Below, in pieces: positions 35,003 to 43,801 of a stretch of 64,000 nt of DNA. A program made the position numbers and the translations under genes. Every line of letters starts with the position of its first letter. Position 1 is the stretch's first letter. Under the pieces are notes generated by a model, which saw only the letters and a list, made by a program, of their open reading frames with translations, did not search any database and was not told the DNA's origin. The DNA is from an uncultured Campylobacter sp. (lineage in GTDB: Bacteria > Campylobacterota > Campylobacteria > Campylobacterales > Campylobacteraceae), in assembly GCF_937959485.1 (NCBI RefSeq), contig NZ_CALGPY010000004.1, forward strand, positions 1 through 64,000. Direction: 5' to 3'.

Positions 35003-37654
35003 ATGGCAGATTTTTACGACGCGAAAGCCGTAGAGGAGAGCTTTTATAAAATTTGGGAGCAGCGCGGTTATTTCGAGATCGACGGCAATAAAGATATCCA
35101 GCAAAAAGGCAAAAACTTTTGCATTATGATGCCCCCTCCAAATGTCACCGGAGTGCTTCATATCGGGCATTCTCTCACTTTTACCTTGCAAGATATTATG
35201 ACGCGATACAAGCGAATGGACGGCTACCGCACGCTTTGGCAACCGGGGTTAGACCACGCAGGCATCGCGACGCAAAATGTCGTCGAGCGCGAGCTTTTGG
35301 CGCAAGGGATCAAAAAAGAAACGATCGGGCGCGAAGAGTTTTTAAAGCACGTTTGGCATTGGAAGGAGCAAAGCGGCGGGCAGATCGTAAAGCAGATGAA
35401 GCGCCTGGGCGTCACGCCCGCGTGGAGCAGACAGCGCTTTACGATGGACGAGGGGCTCAAAAACGCCGTGCGCAAAGCCTTCGTAAATTTATACGACGCG
35501 GGGCTCATCGTGCGCGGAAACTACATGGTAAATTGGTGCACGCACGACGGCGCGCTAAGCGACGTGGAGGTAGAGCACAGGGAGAACAAGGGCAAACTTT
35601 ATCACTTGCGTTATTACTTTGCGGACGAGCAAAATTCAAACTCTTGCAAAGATTCGAGCGAGACGAGCCGCAACTACATTGTTGTTGCGACGACGCGCCC
35701 CGAGACCTACTTCGGCGACACCGCCGTAATGGTAAATCCCGCGGACGAACGCTATAAAAATTTGATCGGCAAAAAAGTCGTGCTGCCGCTAATTGGCCGC
35801 GAGATAGAGATCATCGCCGATGAATACGTCGATATGAGCTTCGGAACGGGCGCCGTAAAGGTCACGCCCGCGCACGATACCAACGACTACGAGGTCGGCA
35901 AGCGCCACGAGCTGGGCTTTATCACGGTATTTGACGAAAAAGGAATTTTAAACGAGCAGTGCGGTAAATTTCAAGGCTTAGAGCGACTTGCCGCGCGCGA
36001 TCAGATCGTAGCGGAGCTTGAGAGGCTGGGCTTTATCGAAAAAATCGAGGACTACGAAAATCAAGTCGGCTACTGCTACCGCTGCAAAAACGTCGTCGAG
36101 CCGTACATTTCGCAGCAGTGGTTCGTGCGCGCAGATATCGCAAAAGAGGCGATCTCTAAGGTAAATTCCGGCGAGGCGGAATTTTTCCCGAAGCACTGGA
36201 TCAATAGCTTCAACGCCTGGATGCGCGAGCTGAAGGACTGGTGTATCAGTCGCCAGCTGTGGTGGGGGCATAGAATTCCAGTGTTTTACTGCGACTGCGG
36301 TCATCAGTGGGCGGATGAGCGCGAGAGCCACGATGCCTGCCCGAAATGCGGCGGCAAAAATTTTACTCAAGACCCTGACGTGCTCGATACATGGTTTTCA
36401 AGCGGTCTTTGGCCGATCAGCACGCTTGGCTGGGGCAACGGCGAGGCGCTAAAAAACGAGAAGTGGTTTGAGGAGGATTTGAGCGAATTTTATCCGAATA
36501 CCATGCTGATTACGGGCTTTGACATTTTGTTTTTTTGGGTCGCGCGCATGATGTTTCAGTGCCAAAACGCCATGGGCGAGCTGCCGTTTCGCGACGTCTA
36601 TCTGCATGCCTTGGTTAAGGATAAAGACGGCAAAAAGATGAGCAAATCGAGCAAAAACGTAGTCGATCCGCTGTTAAAAATCGATGAATTTAGCGCCGAT
36701 ATTTTGCGCTTTACGCTTACGATTTTATGCGTGCAGGGGCGCGATCTGCGCCTTAGCGACGATAAACTTTTGATATATCGAAATTTTACGAATAAGCTCT
36801 ATAACGCGAGCAAATTTTTGCTTTTAAACGCTTCTAAATTCGATGATTTGGACGTGGCGCGGATCAAAACGAGCCTCGGCAAATATATGCTTTCGCGCTT
36901 TAACTGCTGCGTGGGCGCGGTGCGGGAAAATTTGGACGAATACCGCTTTAACGACGCTGCGACTGAGCTTTATAAGTTTTTTTGGGACGAGTTTTGTGAC
37001 TGGGGCATCGAGCTTAGTAAGGCGGACAAGGCCGCGATCGGTGAGTTAGGGATGATTTTTAAAGAAGCGATGAAGCTGCTTAGCCCGTTTATGCCGTTTC
37101 TAAGCGAGTATCTGTATCAGGAGCTAAGCGGCACGAAGCTGCAAGACGCACGCTCCATCATGGTGATGCGATACCCGCAGCCGGGTGGGCGCGACGAGCG
37201 GATCGAAGAGCTATTTTCGCTCGTTATCGAAGCGATCGTTAGCATTCGCCGCGCAAAGGCGACGATCGAGCTCGGCAATGCGCGCGTAGCAAAAGCCTAC
37301 GTCAAATCGGCAGTCGATCTAAGCGCCGCCGCGGACTACATCAAAACGCTTGCCAAGGTGGACGAGGTGGAATTTACGCAGCAAAACATCGCAAATTCCG
37401 CCCGCGACGTGAGCGAGAGGTTAGAAAGCTTCGTGCCGCTTGAGGGGGTCGATCTTAGCGGCGTGATTTCGCGCCTTAACGCGCAAAAAGCGAAGCTGCA
37501 AAAAGAGATCGAAAAGCTCTCAGGCATGCTAAATAACGAGAAATTCGTGGCCTCCGCCCCGCAAGCCGTAGTTGAAGCCAACCGCGAAGGGCTGCAAAGC
37601 GCGCAGGAAAAATTTGCCAAAGTATGTGACGAGCTAAAGGCGTTTGGCGAGTAG
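35003..37654 (+). CDS. valS: valyl-tRNA synthetase
   Basis: 883 residues, typical length. The class I HIGH motif is PPPNVTGVLHIGHSLTFTLQD (residues ~48-68); the editing CP1 domain contains YIVVATTRPETYFGDTAVMVNP; a zinc-finger-like segment has paired Cys (YCDCGHQWADERESHDACPKCGG); the KMSKS motif is DGKKMSKSSKNV. The C-terminal coiled coil arm (SRLNAQKAKLQKEIEKLSGML) is present. Between HLRYYFADE and YIVVATTRP there is a 12-residue Asn/Ser-rich insertion (NSNSCKDSSETSRN) that most ValS lack. The enzyme charges tRNA-Val in the cytoplasm. Confidence 0.96.
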   Translation: MADFYDAKAVEESFYKIWEQRGYFEIDGNKDIQQKGKNFCIMMPPPNVTGVLHIGHSLTFTLQDIMTRYKRMDGYRTLWQPGLDHAGIATQNVVERELLAQGIKKETIGREEFLKHVWHWKEQSGGQIVKQMKRLGVTPAWSRQRFTMDEGLKNAVRKAFVNLYDAGLIVRGNYMVNWCTHDGALSDVEVEHRENKGKLYHLRYYFADEQNSNSCKDSSETSRNYIVVATTRPETYFGDTAVMVNPADERYKNLIGKKVVLPLIGREIEIIADEYVDMSFGTGAVKVTPAHDTNDYEVGKRHELGFITVFDEKGILNEQCGKFQGLERLAARDQIVAELERLGFIEKIEDYENQVGYCYRCKNVVEPYISQQWFVRADIAKEAISKVNSGEAEFFPKHWINSFNAWMRELKDWCISRQLWWGHRIPVFYCDCGHQWADERESHDACPKCGGKNFTQDPDVLDTWFSSGLWPISTLGWGNGEALKNEKWFEEDLSEFYPNTMLITGFDILFFWVARMMFQCQNAMGELPFRDVYLHALVKDKDGKKMSKSSKNVVDPLLKIDEFSADILRFTLTILCVQGRDLRLSDDKLLIYRNFTNKLYNASKFLLLNASKFDDLDVARIKTSLGKYMLSRFNCCVGAVRENLDEYRFNDAATELYKFFWDEFCDWGIELSKADKAAIGELGMIFKEAMKLLSPFMPFLSEYLYQELSGTKLQDARSIMVMRYPQPGGRDERIEELFSLVIEAIVSIRRAKATIELGNARVAKAYVKSAVDLSAAADYIKTLAKVDEVEFTQQNIANSARDVSERLESFVPLEGVDLSGVISRLNAQKAKLQKEIEKLSGMLNNEKFVASAPQAVVEANREGLQSAQEKFAKVCDELKAFGE

Positions 37655-37694
37655 TCCGCTCGTTTGAGTCTAAATTTAAATCAAGGAGAAAAAT

Positions 37695-37841
37695 ATGTCA
37701 AAAGGTAGTATCGGTGGATTTACATTAGGCACGGTCATAGCCGTCGCACTATCATGGGGAGTCAATAAAAGCGTAATGTGGGCGATAATCCACGGATTTT
37801 TAAGTTGGTTATACGTGATTTATTATTTCCTACTAAGGTAA
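37695..37841 (+). CDS. 48-residue small membrane protein (candidate)
   Basis: ATG at 37695 with AAGGAGAAA upstream, TAA at 37839. The product MSKGSIGGFTLGTVIAVALS... has one strong membrane helix (about 8-24) and a second hydrophobic stretch ending in WLYVIYYFLLR. It is 40 bases after valS, on the same strand, with its own ribosome site and 58 bases ahead of the diaminopimelate dehydrogenase gene. The aromatic girdle and Lys at both ends suggest a real membrane peptide. Function is unknown. Confidence 0.6.
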   Translation: MSKGSIGGFTLGTVIAVALSWGVNKSVMWAIIHGFLSWLYVIYYFLLR

Positions 37842-37899
37842 AATTTCATCGGTGGCGCGCCGTTTTGCGCGCTTAATTTTAAAATTTGAAGGATGAAAG

Positions 37900-38886
37900 A
37901 TGAGCGAAAAAATAAAAATAGCGGTTTTGGGATATGGAAATTTAGGTCGCGGCGTGGAGCTTGCCGCGCGAAATAGCAAGGATTTGCAGCTTTCGGCGGT
38001 GTTTTCTCGTCGCGAGCCGCACAGCGTGAAAACATGCGGTGCGCCGGTATTCAGCGCGGATGAAATTTTAGCGCATAAGGGCAAATTTGACGTTTTAGTT
38101 CTTTGCGGCGGTAGTGCGACGGATCTGCCGACTCAGACGCCGGAGTTTGCAAAAGATTTTAACGTCGTCGATAGCTTCGATACGCACGCAAAAATCCCTG
38201 AGCATTTTGCCGCGGTAGATGCCGCCGCTAAAAAAAACGGAAAGGTGGGCATCATCGCCGTAGGCTGGGATCCAGGGTTGTTTTCGCTAAACAGGCTATT
38301 TGGCGAGAGTGTGCTGCAAAACGGCAGCAGTTATACATTTTGGGGCAAAGGCGTGAGCCAAGGCCACTCTGACGCCATCCGCAGGATCGAGGGCGTCGTG
38401 GACGCGCGCCAATACACCGTGCCGATAGATAGCGCACTAGAGCGAGTTCGCGCGGGTGAAAATCCAAAACTTAGCACGCGCGAAAAACACCTGCGCGAGT
38501 GCTACGTCGTGGCCGAGGACGGCGCCGATAAAGCGCGCATAGAGCAAGAGATAAAAACGATGCCGAACTACTTCGCCGACTATGATACGAGCGTGCATTT
38601 CGTGGGTCTTGCGACGCTTAAAAAGGAGCACGGCGGCATCCCTCACGGAGGCTTCGTCTTGCGAAGCGGAGCGACGGGAGAGCGCGGCGAAAATAAACAC
38701 CTGATCGAGTTTTCGCTAAAGCTTGATTCAAATCCCGAATTTACCGCAAGCGTGCTCGTAGCCTACGCCCGCGCGGCGTATCGCTTGGCGCAAAGGGGCG
38801 AGCGCGGCGCGTTTAGCGTGTTTGACATCGCTCCGGCGCTTCTTTCGCCAAAGAGCGCAGATGAGCTAAGGCGCGAAATTTTATAA
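37900..38886 (+). CDS. ddh: meso-diaminopimelate D-dehydrogenase
   Basis: 328 residues, the usual length. The Rossmann motif is VLGYGNLGRGVE (residues 9-20); SRREPHSVKTCGAP, CGGSATDLPTQTPEFAKDFNVVDSFDTHAKIPEHF and GIIAVGWDPGLFSLNRLF match Ddh; GKGVSQGHSDAIRRIEGVVDARQYTVP is the substrate-domain signature. It makes meso-diaminopimelate from tetrahydrodipicolinate in one NADPH-dependent step. Most campylobacters are thought to use the succinylase route, so this gene is a possible acquisition. The next gene (metN) starts 45 bases on. Confidence 0.92.
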   Translation: MSEKIKIAVLGYGNLGRGVELAARNSKDLQLSAVFSRREPHSVKTCGAPVFSADEILAHKGKFDVLVLCGGSATDLPTQTPEFAKDFNVVDSFDTHAKIPEHFAAVDAAAKKNGKVGIIAVGWDPGLFSLNRLFGESVLQNGSSYTFWGKGVSQGHSDAIRRIEGVVDARQYTVPIDSALERVRAGENPKLSTREKHLRECYVVAEDGADKARIEQEIKTMPNYFADYDTSVHFVGLATLKKEHGGIPHGGFVLRSGATGERGENKHLIEFSLKLDSNPEFTASVLVAYARAAYRLAQRGERGAFSVFDIAPALLSPKSADELRREIL

Positions 38887-38930
38887 ATTTCAGGAGGCGT
38901 TTCGGCAGAATTACGAACGAGGAATTTTGA

Positions 38931-39920
38931 GTGATAAAGATAGAGAATTTAAAGAAATTTTACGGCAAGACTTGCGTGATCGACGATGTGAACCTGGAGG
39001 TGAAACAGGGTGAAATTTTTGCCATCGTCGGTCGCAGCGGCGCGGGTAAAAGCACGCTGCTGCGCTGCATAAACGGCCTTGAGGACTATCAAGAAGGAAG
39101 CCTTAAGGTAGAGGGCAAGGAGGTAAGAGAGCTAAGCGCCGCGCAGATCCGCGAGCTGCGCAAAAATATCGGTATGATTTTTCAACACTTTGCGCTTATG
39201 AGCCGCCGCAGCGTCGCGCAAAACGTCGCCACGCCGCTTGCGTTTTGGGGCCATTCCGAAGACCACACGAAGCGGCGCGTAGCCGAGCTTTTGGAGCTCG
39301 TGGGGCTTGCAGATAAAGCAAACGCCTATCCTAGCGAGCTTAGCGGTGGACAGAAGCAGCGCGTGGCAATCGCGCGCGCGCTTGCATTAAGCCCTAAAAT
39401 TTTGCTTTCCGACGAGGCGACCTCGGCGCTTGATCCCAACACCACCGCTCAAATTTTATCACTTCTGCGCCGTATCAATCGCGAGCTAGGCATCACGATC
39501 GTGCTCGTTACGCACGAGATGGAGGTCGTAAAGGGCATCGCGCAGCGCGCGATCCTGCTTAAGGGCGGGCGCGTGAGCAACTCGGGCGATATCGTCTCGC
39601 TGTTTTTGCACCCGGATGAGAATATGAAGGAGTTTTTGGGCGAGGAGGAGGTGCTGCCCGCAAGCGGCGTGAATATCAGGCTCTTTTTCCCGCCCGCGGT
39701 TGCGTTTGACAGCGTGATCACGCATATGGCGCGCGCTTTGGAGATAAATTTTAACATCGTTTGGGGCAAGCTCGAGCGGCTTGATAAAAACGTCGTCGGA
39801 AGCCTCGTGATCAACGTAGAGCCCTCACACGTCGCGCGCGTGGAGGAGTTTATCAAAAACGCGGGCGTGATCTACGAGATCGTAAGCGAGGATGAGATCA
39901 AAAGCTGCGCCGCGATCTAG
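38931..39920 (+). CDS. metN: methionine ABC transporter ATP-binding protein MetN
   Basis: 329 residues. ABC ATPase domain: Walker A GRSGAGKST (35-43), Q-loop MIFQHFALM, signature LSGGQKQR, Walker B ILLSDEATSALDP and H-loop VTHEMEVV. The C-terminal NIL domain (about 255-325; AHVARVEEF-type, here VEPSHVARVEEFIKNAGV) is the regulatory methionine-binding part specific to MetN. The GTG start at 38931 has GAGGAATTTTGA upstream. No metI permease follows: the next 350 bases hold no frame. It would need a MetI encoded elsewhere. Confidence 0.93.
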   Translation: MIKIENLKKFYGKTCVIDDVNLEVKQGEIFAIVGRSGAGKSTLLRCINGLEDYQEGSLKVEGKEVRELSAAQIRELRKNIGMIFQHFALMSRRSVAQNVATPLAFWGHSEDHTKRRVAELLELVGLADKANAYPSELSGGQKQRVAIARALALSPKILLSDEATSALDPNTTAQILSLLRRINRELGITIVLVTHEMEVVKGIAQRAILLKGGRVSNSGDIVSLFLHPDENMKEFLGEEEVLPASGVNIRLFFPPAVAFDSVITHMARALEINFNIVWGKLERLDKNVVGSLVINVEPSHVARVEEFIKNAGVIYEIVSEDEIKSCAAI

Positions 39921-40299
39921 GTGCGATTTCGCGCCCTGTGCGCTTGCGCCGCACTAAATTAAAAGCTTACGCGGCATAGCGAATTTAAAAGCTCGCGCGA
40001 GGTCGCGGACTCAAAGGCTGGCTCGGCGCGTTTTTGATTTGACGTGCGTGTCGTGGCATAATAAATTTAATCAGTTTCGCCGGCGGTTTAAATTTTTATC
40101 TCGCCGCGGTAAAGCAAGCTCGGTGATGCGCTGTTGGCGTGCGCCCTCGTTAGCTTTGATTTGCGTTTAGAATTTGACTAGCCGTAGCGAGGCGATTTAA
40201 ATTTCAGAGATCGCGACCGACCGAGCGCATTTAAGCCGCGCCGCATTTGAATTTACAGGCGTTTAAATTTAAATTTGAATTTTTTCGGAATTTCACACA

Positions 40300-40320
40300 T
40301 ACTTCACTTTTACGGAAGTA
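40300..40320. promoter_or_regulatory. candidate operator, TACTTC-N9-GAAGTA
   Basis: A perfect 6-bp inverted repeat around nine bases overlaps the start of the -10 region (TATAAT at 40319-40324). OmpR-family regulators usually bind direct repeats, so this may be for another regulator or simply structural. A wider pair, CGGAATT (40286-40292) and AATTCCG (40322-40328), brackets it. Confidence 0.35.
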
Positions 40321-40324
40321 TAAT
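40319..40324 (+). promoter_or_regulatory. -10 box of the Met-rich peptide operon
   Basis: TATAAT in AAGTATAATTCC, 29 bases before the ATG at 40353. Confidence 0.5.
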
Positions 40325-40352
40325 TCCGCTAATTTCTTTTAAGGAGTACGTA

Positions 40353-40586
40353 ATGAAAAAACTTACTTTGTTTGCGCTTAGTGCGCTATTTGCTGGCACT
40401 TTTGCCGTAGCTGCCGACATGGGCATGAAAGATGAGATGAAGGATGCCAATATGTCAATGCATAATGGTGCGAAAGAGATGAAAGGCGATATGAAGGATA
40501 TGCACAAGGATGCTATGAAAGAGGGTAAACATATGAAAGATGAGATGAAAGGCGAAATGAAAAAAGAGATGAAAAAAGAGATGTAG
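40353..40586 (+). CDS. exported Met/Lys-rich repeat peptide (77 residues)
   Basis: 77 residues from ATG 40353 (AAGGAG upstream; an in-frame start 78 bases earlier is rejected). The signal peptide MKKLTLFALSALFAGTFAVAA is followed by a mature 56-residue peptide made of repeats of the type MKDEM, with 14 Met, many Lys/Glu/Asp, three His and no Cys. Met-rich exported peptides often bind Cu(I) or Ag(I), as in the CusF, PcoE and SilE groups, but this is inference. The stop codon overlaps the start of a response regulator (TAGTG), so the three genes are one translationally coupled unit. Confidence 0.8.
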   Translation: MKKLTLFALSALFAGTFAVAADMGMKDEMKDANMSMHNGAKEMKGDMKDMHKDAMKEGKHMKDEMKGEMKKEMKKEM

Positions 40587-41248
40587 TGAGTAAAATTTTA
40601 CTCGTAGAGGACGATGAGATCCTTTGCGATCTCATCGGCGAATATATAAAAGACGCGGGCTTTGACGTATGCGTTTGCAGCGACGCTCAAAGCGCCGCGG
40701 ATCTTGCTTATGAACAAAAATTTGATCTTTTTATCTTTGACGTAAAAATCCCCAAAGGCGACGGATTTTCACTTTTAAAAGAGCTTCGCAAGAGCGGCGA
40801 TCGTACCCCCGCGATATTTGCCACGTCGCTAAATACGCTTGATGATCTTGAAGTCGGTTTTAAAAGCGGCTGCGATGATTATCTCAAAAAACCGTATGAA
40901 CTAAAAGAGCTACTACTGCGTGTTAATTCACTCATAAAGCGAAACTTCAGCCATAATTTTGATGATTTTGTAACTATTGACGACGAGTTTAAATTTTATT
41001 TTGCAAGCAAAGAGTTACGCAGATCGGGCGTGCCCGTCGCGCTTTCAAACAAAGAGCGTGAGCTGCTGGCACTTTTTTTGCAAAATAAAAACAGGCTTTT
41101 GAGCAAGGATGAAATTTTCTCCGCGATCTACGCTTTTGACGAAACTCCGAGCGAGGAAGCGCTACGAACTTATATCAAAAATCTACGCCGCGTCCTAGGC
41201 GAAGAGCACATCATAAATCGCCGCAACGCAGGGTATCTGTATGTCTGA
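40586..41248 (+). CDS. OmpR-family response regulator
   Basis: 220 residues from the GTG at 40586, overlapping the previous stop by one base. The receiver domain has the acidic pair at 9-10, phosphoacceptor Asp52 (LFIFDVKIPKGDG) and Lys (LKKPYELKELLLR); the C-terminal winged-helix domain (about 125-220) has ERELLALFLQNKNRLLSKDEIFSAIYAFD and the recognition helix LRTYIKNLRRVLGEE. It is followed by the cognate kinase with an 8-base overlap. The position after an exported Met-rich peptide suggests the operon is autoregulated. Confidence 0.92.
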   Translation: MSKILLVEDDEILCDLIGEYIKDAGFDVCVCSDAQSAADLAYEQKFDLFIFDVKIPKGDGFSLLKELRKSGDRTPAIFATSLNTLDDLEVGFKSGCDDYLKKPYELKELLLRVNSLIKRNFSHNFDDFVTIDDEFKFYFASKELRRSGVPVALSNKERELLALFLQNKNRLLSKDEIFSAIYAFDETPSEEALRTYIKNLRRVLGEEHIINRRNAGYLYV

Positions 41249-42413
41249 AAAGAGCGCTTTAACGCTTAAAATTTTATCTTTATATCTCATTTCAAGCGCG
41301 TTGTTTTTAGGATATTTTTTCAAGATAAATTACAGTATGAACGAAGCCGCGCTACTTTCGCACAGGATAAAAGAGCTAAAAGAGATCAAAATGATGATCT
41401 ATATGAAAGCGAGCATGGACGGGCTGGAATCACTAGCGGACTTCGAGCGCGAAAAGGGCGTGAGTGCGTGTATATTTAAGCCAAACTCTGATGAAATTTA
41501 CGGCTGCAGTGGCGAGCTCGGAGCGCTTGATAAAGCGAAGCTAAAGGCGGAATTTATAAGTGGCGGAAGGCTAGGAATTTATGAGAATCTGCAAAATATG
41601 GAGGAGCGAAACGCCTTTTCCAAGGCTAAAATCATCCTGCTTGGAAGTAGCGTGCAGGGCGAAATTTTAACGCTTCGTATTAAAACCGCAGCGATGATGA
41701 TAGCGCTTTTGGGCGTGATATTAGCCGTGGCGTTTTATCTGGTGCGGCTAGGCACCAAGCCGCTTTACGATAAGATCGACACGCTAAATCGCTTCATCAA
41801 AGATAGTACCCACGAGATCAACACTCCGCTTAGCATCATCTCCATGAGCGTTGAGACGATGCGGCACGCAGAGCTTGGAGAATACAACGCCAAGCGCGTC
41901 GCTAATATTGATCTTGCCGCTAAGACGCTTTCTCGCATCTACGAGGATCTCGTGTTTTTGACCTTCGGCATGAAAAAGGAGGGTGAGATTAGCTCGATCG
42001 ATCTAAAAAGCCTCGTCGCTTCGCGCTGCGAATATTTCGCGCCGTTTATTCAAAAGCGCAAACTAAGCCTTAAAACCGATCTTTCGGATGCGAGCATGAA
42101 CGCAAACATCTATGAAATTTCACGCCTGATCGATAATCTGCTAAGCAACGCCGTAAAATACGCAAACGCAGGCGGCTACGTGGATGTGCGGCTAAGGCGC
42201 GGCGAGCTGGCGATCTCAAACAGCGGCGAGGGGATCGATAGGAAAAAGGGCGGCGAAATTTTCAGGCGTTTTGCGCGCTTCAACTCAAGCGAGGGCGGCT
42301 TTGGCATCGGGCTTAGCATCGTAAGCGAGGTCTGCAAAAAATACTCCTTTTCTATCTCCTACGATAGCGTGCCGGGCGAGATAACGACCTTTCGCCTTAC
42401 GTGGCGAGAGTAA
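41241..42413 (+). CDS. sensor histidine kinase of the Met-rich peptide operon
   Basis: 390 residues. Two membrane helices (about 9-27 and 150-168) enclose a periplasmic domain of about 120 residues containing Met and Cys (MNEAALLSH, MMIYMKASMD, CIFK, GCSGE), which could bind a ligand. The catalytic part has the H box (His191 in DSTHEINTP), N box (RLIDNLLSNAVKYA), a G1 box with Asn replacing the usual Asp (SNSGEGI) and G2 (GFGIGLSIV). The Asn change at G1 is a notable deviation. It has no HAMP domain that I can see. Its start overlaps the regulator's end by 8 bases. Confidence 0.9.
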   Translation: MSEKSALTLKILSLYLISSALFLGYFFKINYSMNEAALLSHRIKELKEIKMMIYMKASMDGLESLADFEREKGVSACIFKPNSDEIYGCSGELGALDKAKLKAEFISGGRLGIYENLQNMEERNAFSKAKIILLGSSVQGEILTLRIKTAAMMIALLGVILAVAFYLVRLGTKPLYDKIDTLNRFIKDSTHEINTPLSIISMSVETMRHAELGEYNAKRVANIDLAAKTLSRIYEDLVFLTFGMKKEGEISSIDLKSLVASRCEYFAPFIQKRKLSLKTDLSDASMNANIYEISRLIDNLLSNAVKYANAGGYVDVRLRRGELAISNSGEGIDRKKGGEIFRRFARFNSSEGGFGIGLSIVSEVCKKYSFSISYDSVPGEITTFRLTWRE

Positions 42414-42656
42414 AATTTTAAAATTTAGTGAAATTTAAAATTTAAAAGCGGCTGCTTGCGGTTTAAATTTAATCGTAGTTTGGTCGCTTAAATTCCGCGC
42501 AAAAAGGCTCTAATTGCTGGAGCGTTTAAATTTAATCGTCGCTTGTTTTTGTTCTAAAACGGAGCGCGGAATTTTATCAGTCGTTCGCTTTGCGCTCGTA
42601 AAATGACCCTGAAAGTTATTGGTGCGGAATTTTATTCGTCCATGATTTTATAAAAT

Positions 42657-43280
42657 TTAGCTTTTATTTCTCGATAGATATATCCAGTGGACTATATCGC
42701 TAAGCGAAATCACGACAAGCATACTCATAAACATCGAGGTGGCTGTGAAAAACGATATCCAGCCAAATAGGCTCTCTCTGCTCGCAAAAGTAGGAAATAT
42801 TCGTCCGCTGCCTACTCTGCGCGGGATGCCGTTTACGGCAAAATCGGCGTAGAAATAATTGTTTAATGCCCAGTAAGCGAAAGGTATAGCGAGCAATATC
42901 ACAAATAGCTGCGTCTTGACGGTGGGAAGCTCTTTTTTGTATAAGAATGTGGCGATCGGACAATACACGCAGCTTAGCGCGAAAGCCGTTAAAATAGGTA
43001 CCCACAATACCGCGACGTAAAATTCCGCAAGCTGCGTATGCGGGCTTATTTTGCCGATTGCGGCGATGTTTGGAAAAAACCGCTTCATAAATCCAACGAA
43101 GTCCGCGCATGCCGCGCTTACGTCTAAAATATTTTCGGGTAGCACGAATACGCTAAGCGCCGTGATCGCAAACAGCGCAAAAACCGCCGCGTAAAGTCGC
43201 CCGAAAAATTTAGTAAATTTCGTATCGGGATATGACGCCTCTTGCTCTTGCGCGCCTTGAGAATTCGGCAGATCGCTCAT
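42657..43280 (-). CDS. membrane protein of unknown function
   Basis: 207 residues with four to five hydrophobic segments (about 33-50, 90-110, 123-140, 173-195). The N-terminal 25 residues are Asn/Gln/Glu-rich and non-hydrophobic (MSDLPNSQGAQEQEASYPD). I do not recognise the family. The ribosome site AAGGAGC is good. It is convergent with the Met-rich operon, 244 bases away; that spacer holds two copies of GCGGAATTTTAT. Confidence 0.65.
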   Translation of the reverse strand: MSDLPNSQGAQEQEASYPDTKFTKFFGRLYAAVFALFAITALSVFVLPENILDVSAACADFVGFMKRFFPNIAAIGKISPHTQLAEFYVAVLWVPILTAFALSCVYCPIATFLYKKELPTVKTQLFVILLAIPFAYWALNNYFYADFAVNGIPRRVGSGRIFPTFASRESLFGWISFFTATSMFMSMLVVISLSDIVHWIYLSRNKS

Positions 43281-43801
43281 CGTTCGCTCCTTTAATAAAG
43301 TTTGCGTGCCAAAACCCGGCTTGCGCTAAATTTTAAAATTTTATGCCTTATCGTTCGGTAAAATTTCACGACGAGGACTTGCTTTGGAATTTTGCGGTCA
43401 AATTTGAAATAAAATTTATTAAATTTAACCGAGCAAAGCTTTGTTTAAAAATAAAATCTCGCCGCCTTTAACACGCAGTGATCTAGGCGGGGGTTTGGGC
43501 GGTAGACCTGCTTGCGGTTGCTAGCCGAAGCAAAGTAAAAGGGCGCTTCGCAAGTATAGCCCCTTCTGCTCCGCCCCCTCCGAGGAAGAATTTAAGCTTT
43601 ATCGAAGCGACGAATAAAATTTAAACCCGCGCGTAGCGTGGCAATTTCTTGTATCGTCGGAGCGAGAAAGCTACTAAAATAAAGAAAGCCCTTTCATTTC
43701 ATGCAAGCTCACAGCCAAGACCCAAAATTTAATTGCCTAACAAAAAAGGCAAGTTGGCGTCGCTGCTCGCAAAATAACCGCGGAATCCCGCTAGATAAAA
43801 T
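43281..43801. other. spacer, no gene seen
   Basis: About 520 bases. It contains AAATTTTA words in the first 150 bases and GC-rich sequence after 43470. No hairpin with a U tract is obvious after the ackA stop. Confidence 0.5.

Larger units (their letters stand above)
39921..40352. other. spacer with AT-rich promoter region
   Basis: About 430 bases. No metI and no other frame. The first 300 bases are GC-rich with scattered AAATTTAA words; the last 80 hold a candidate operator and -10 box for the Met-rich peptide operon (listed separately). Confidence 0.55.

Noticed and set aside
39921..40274. search for a metI permease gene after metN
   Set aside because: No long frame and no hydrophobic segments were found in either direction.
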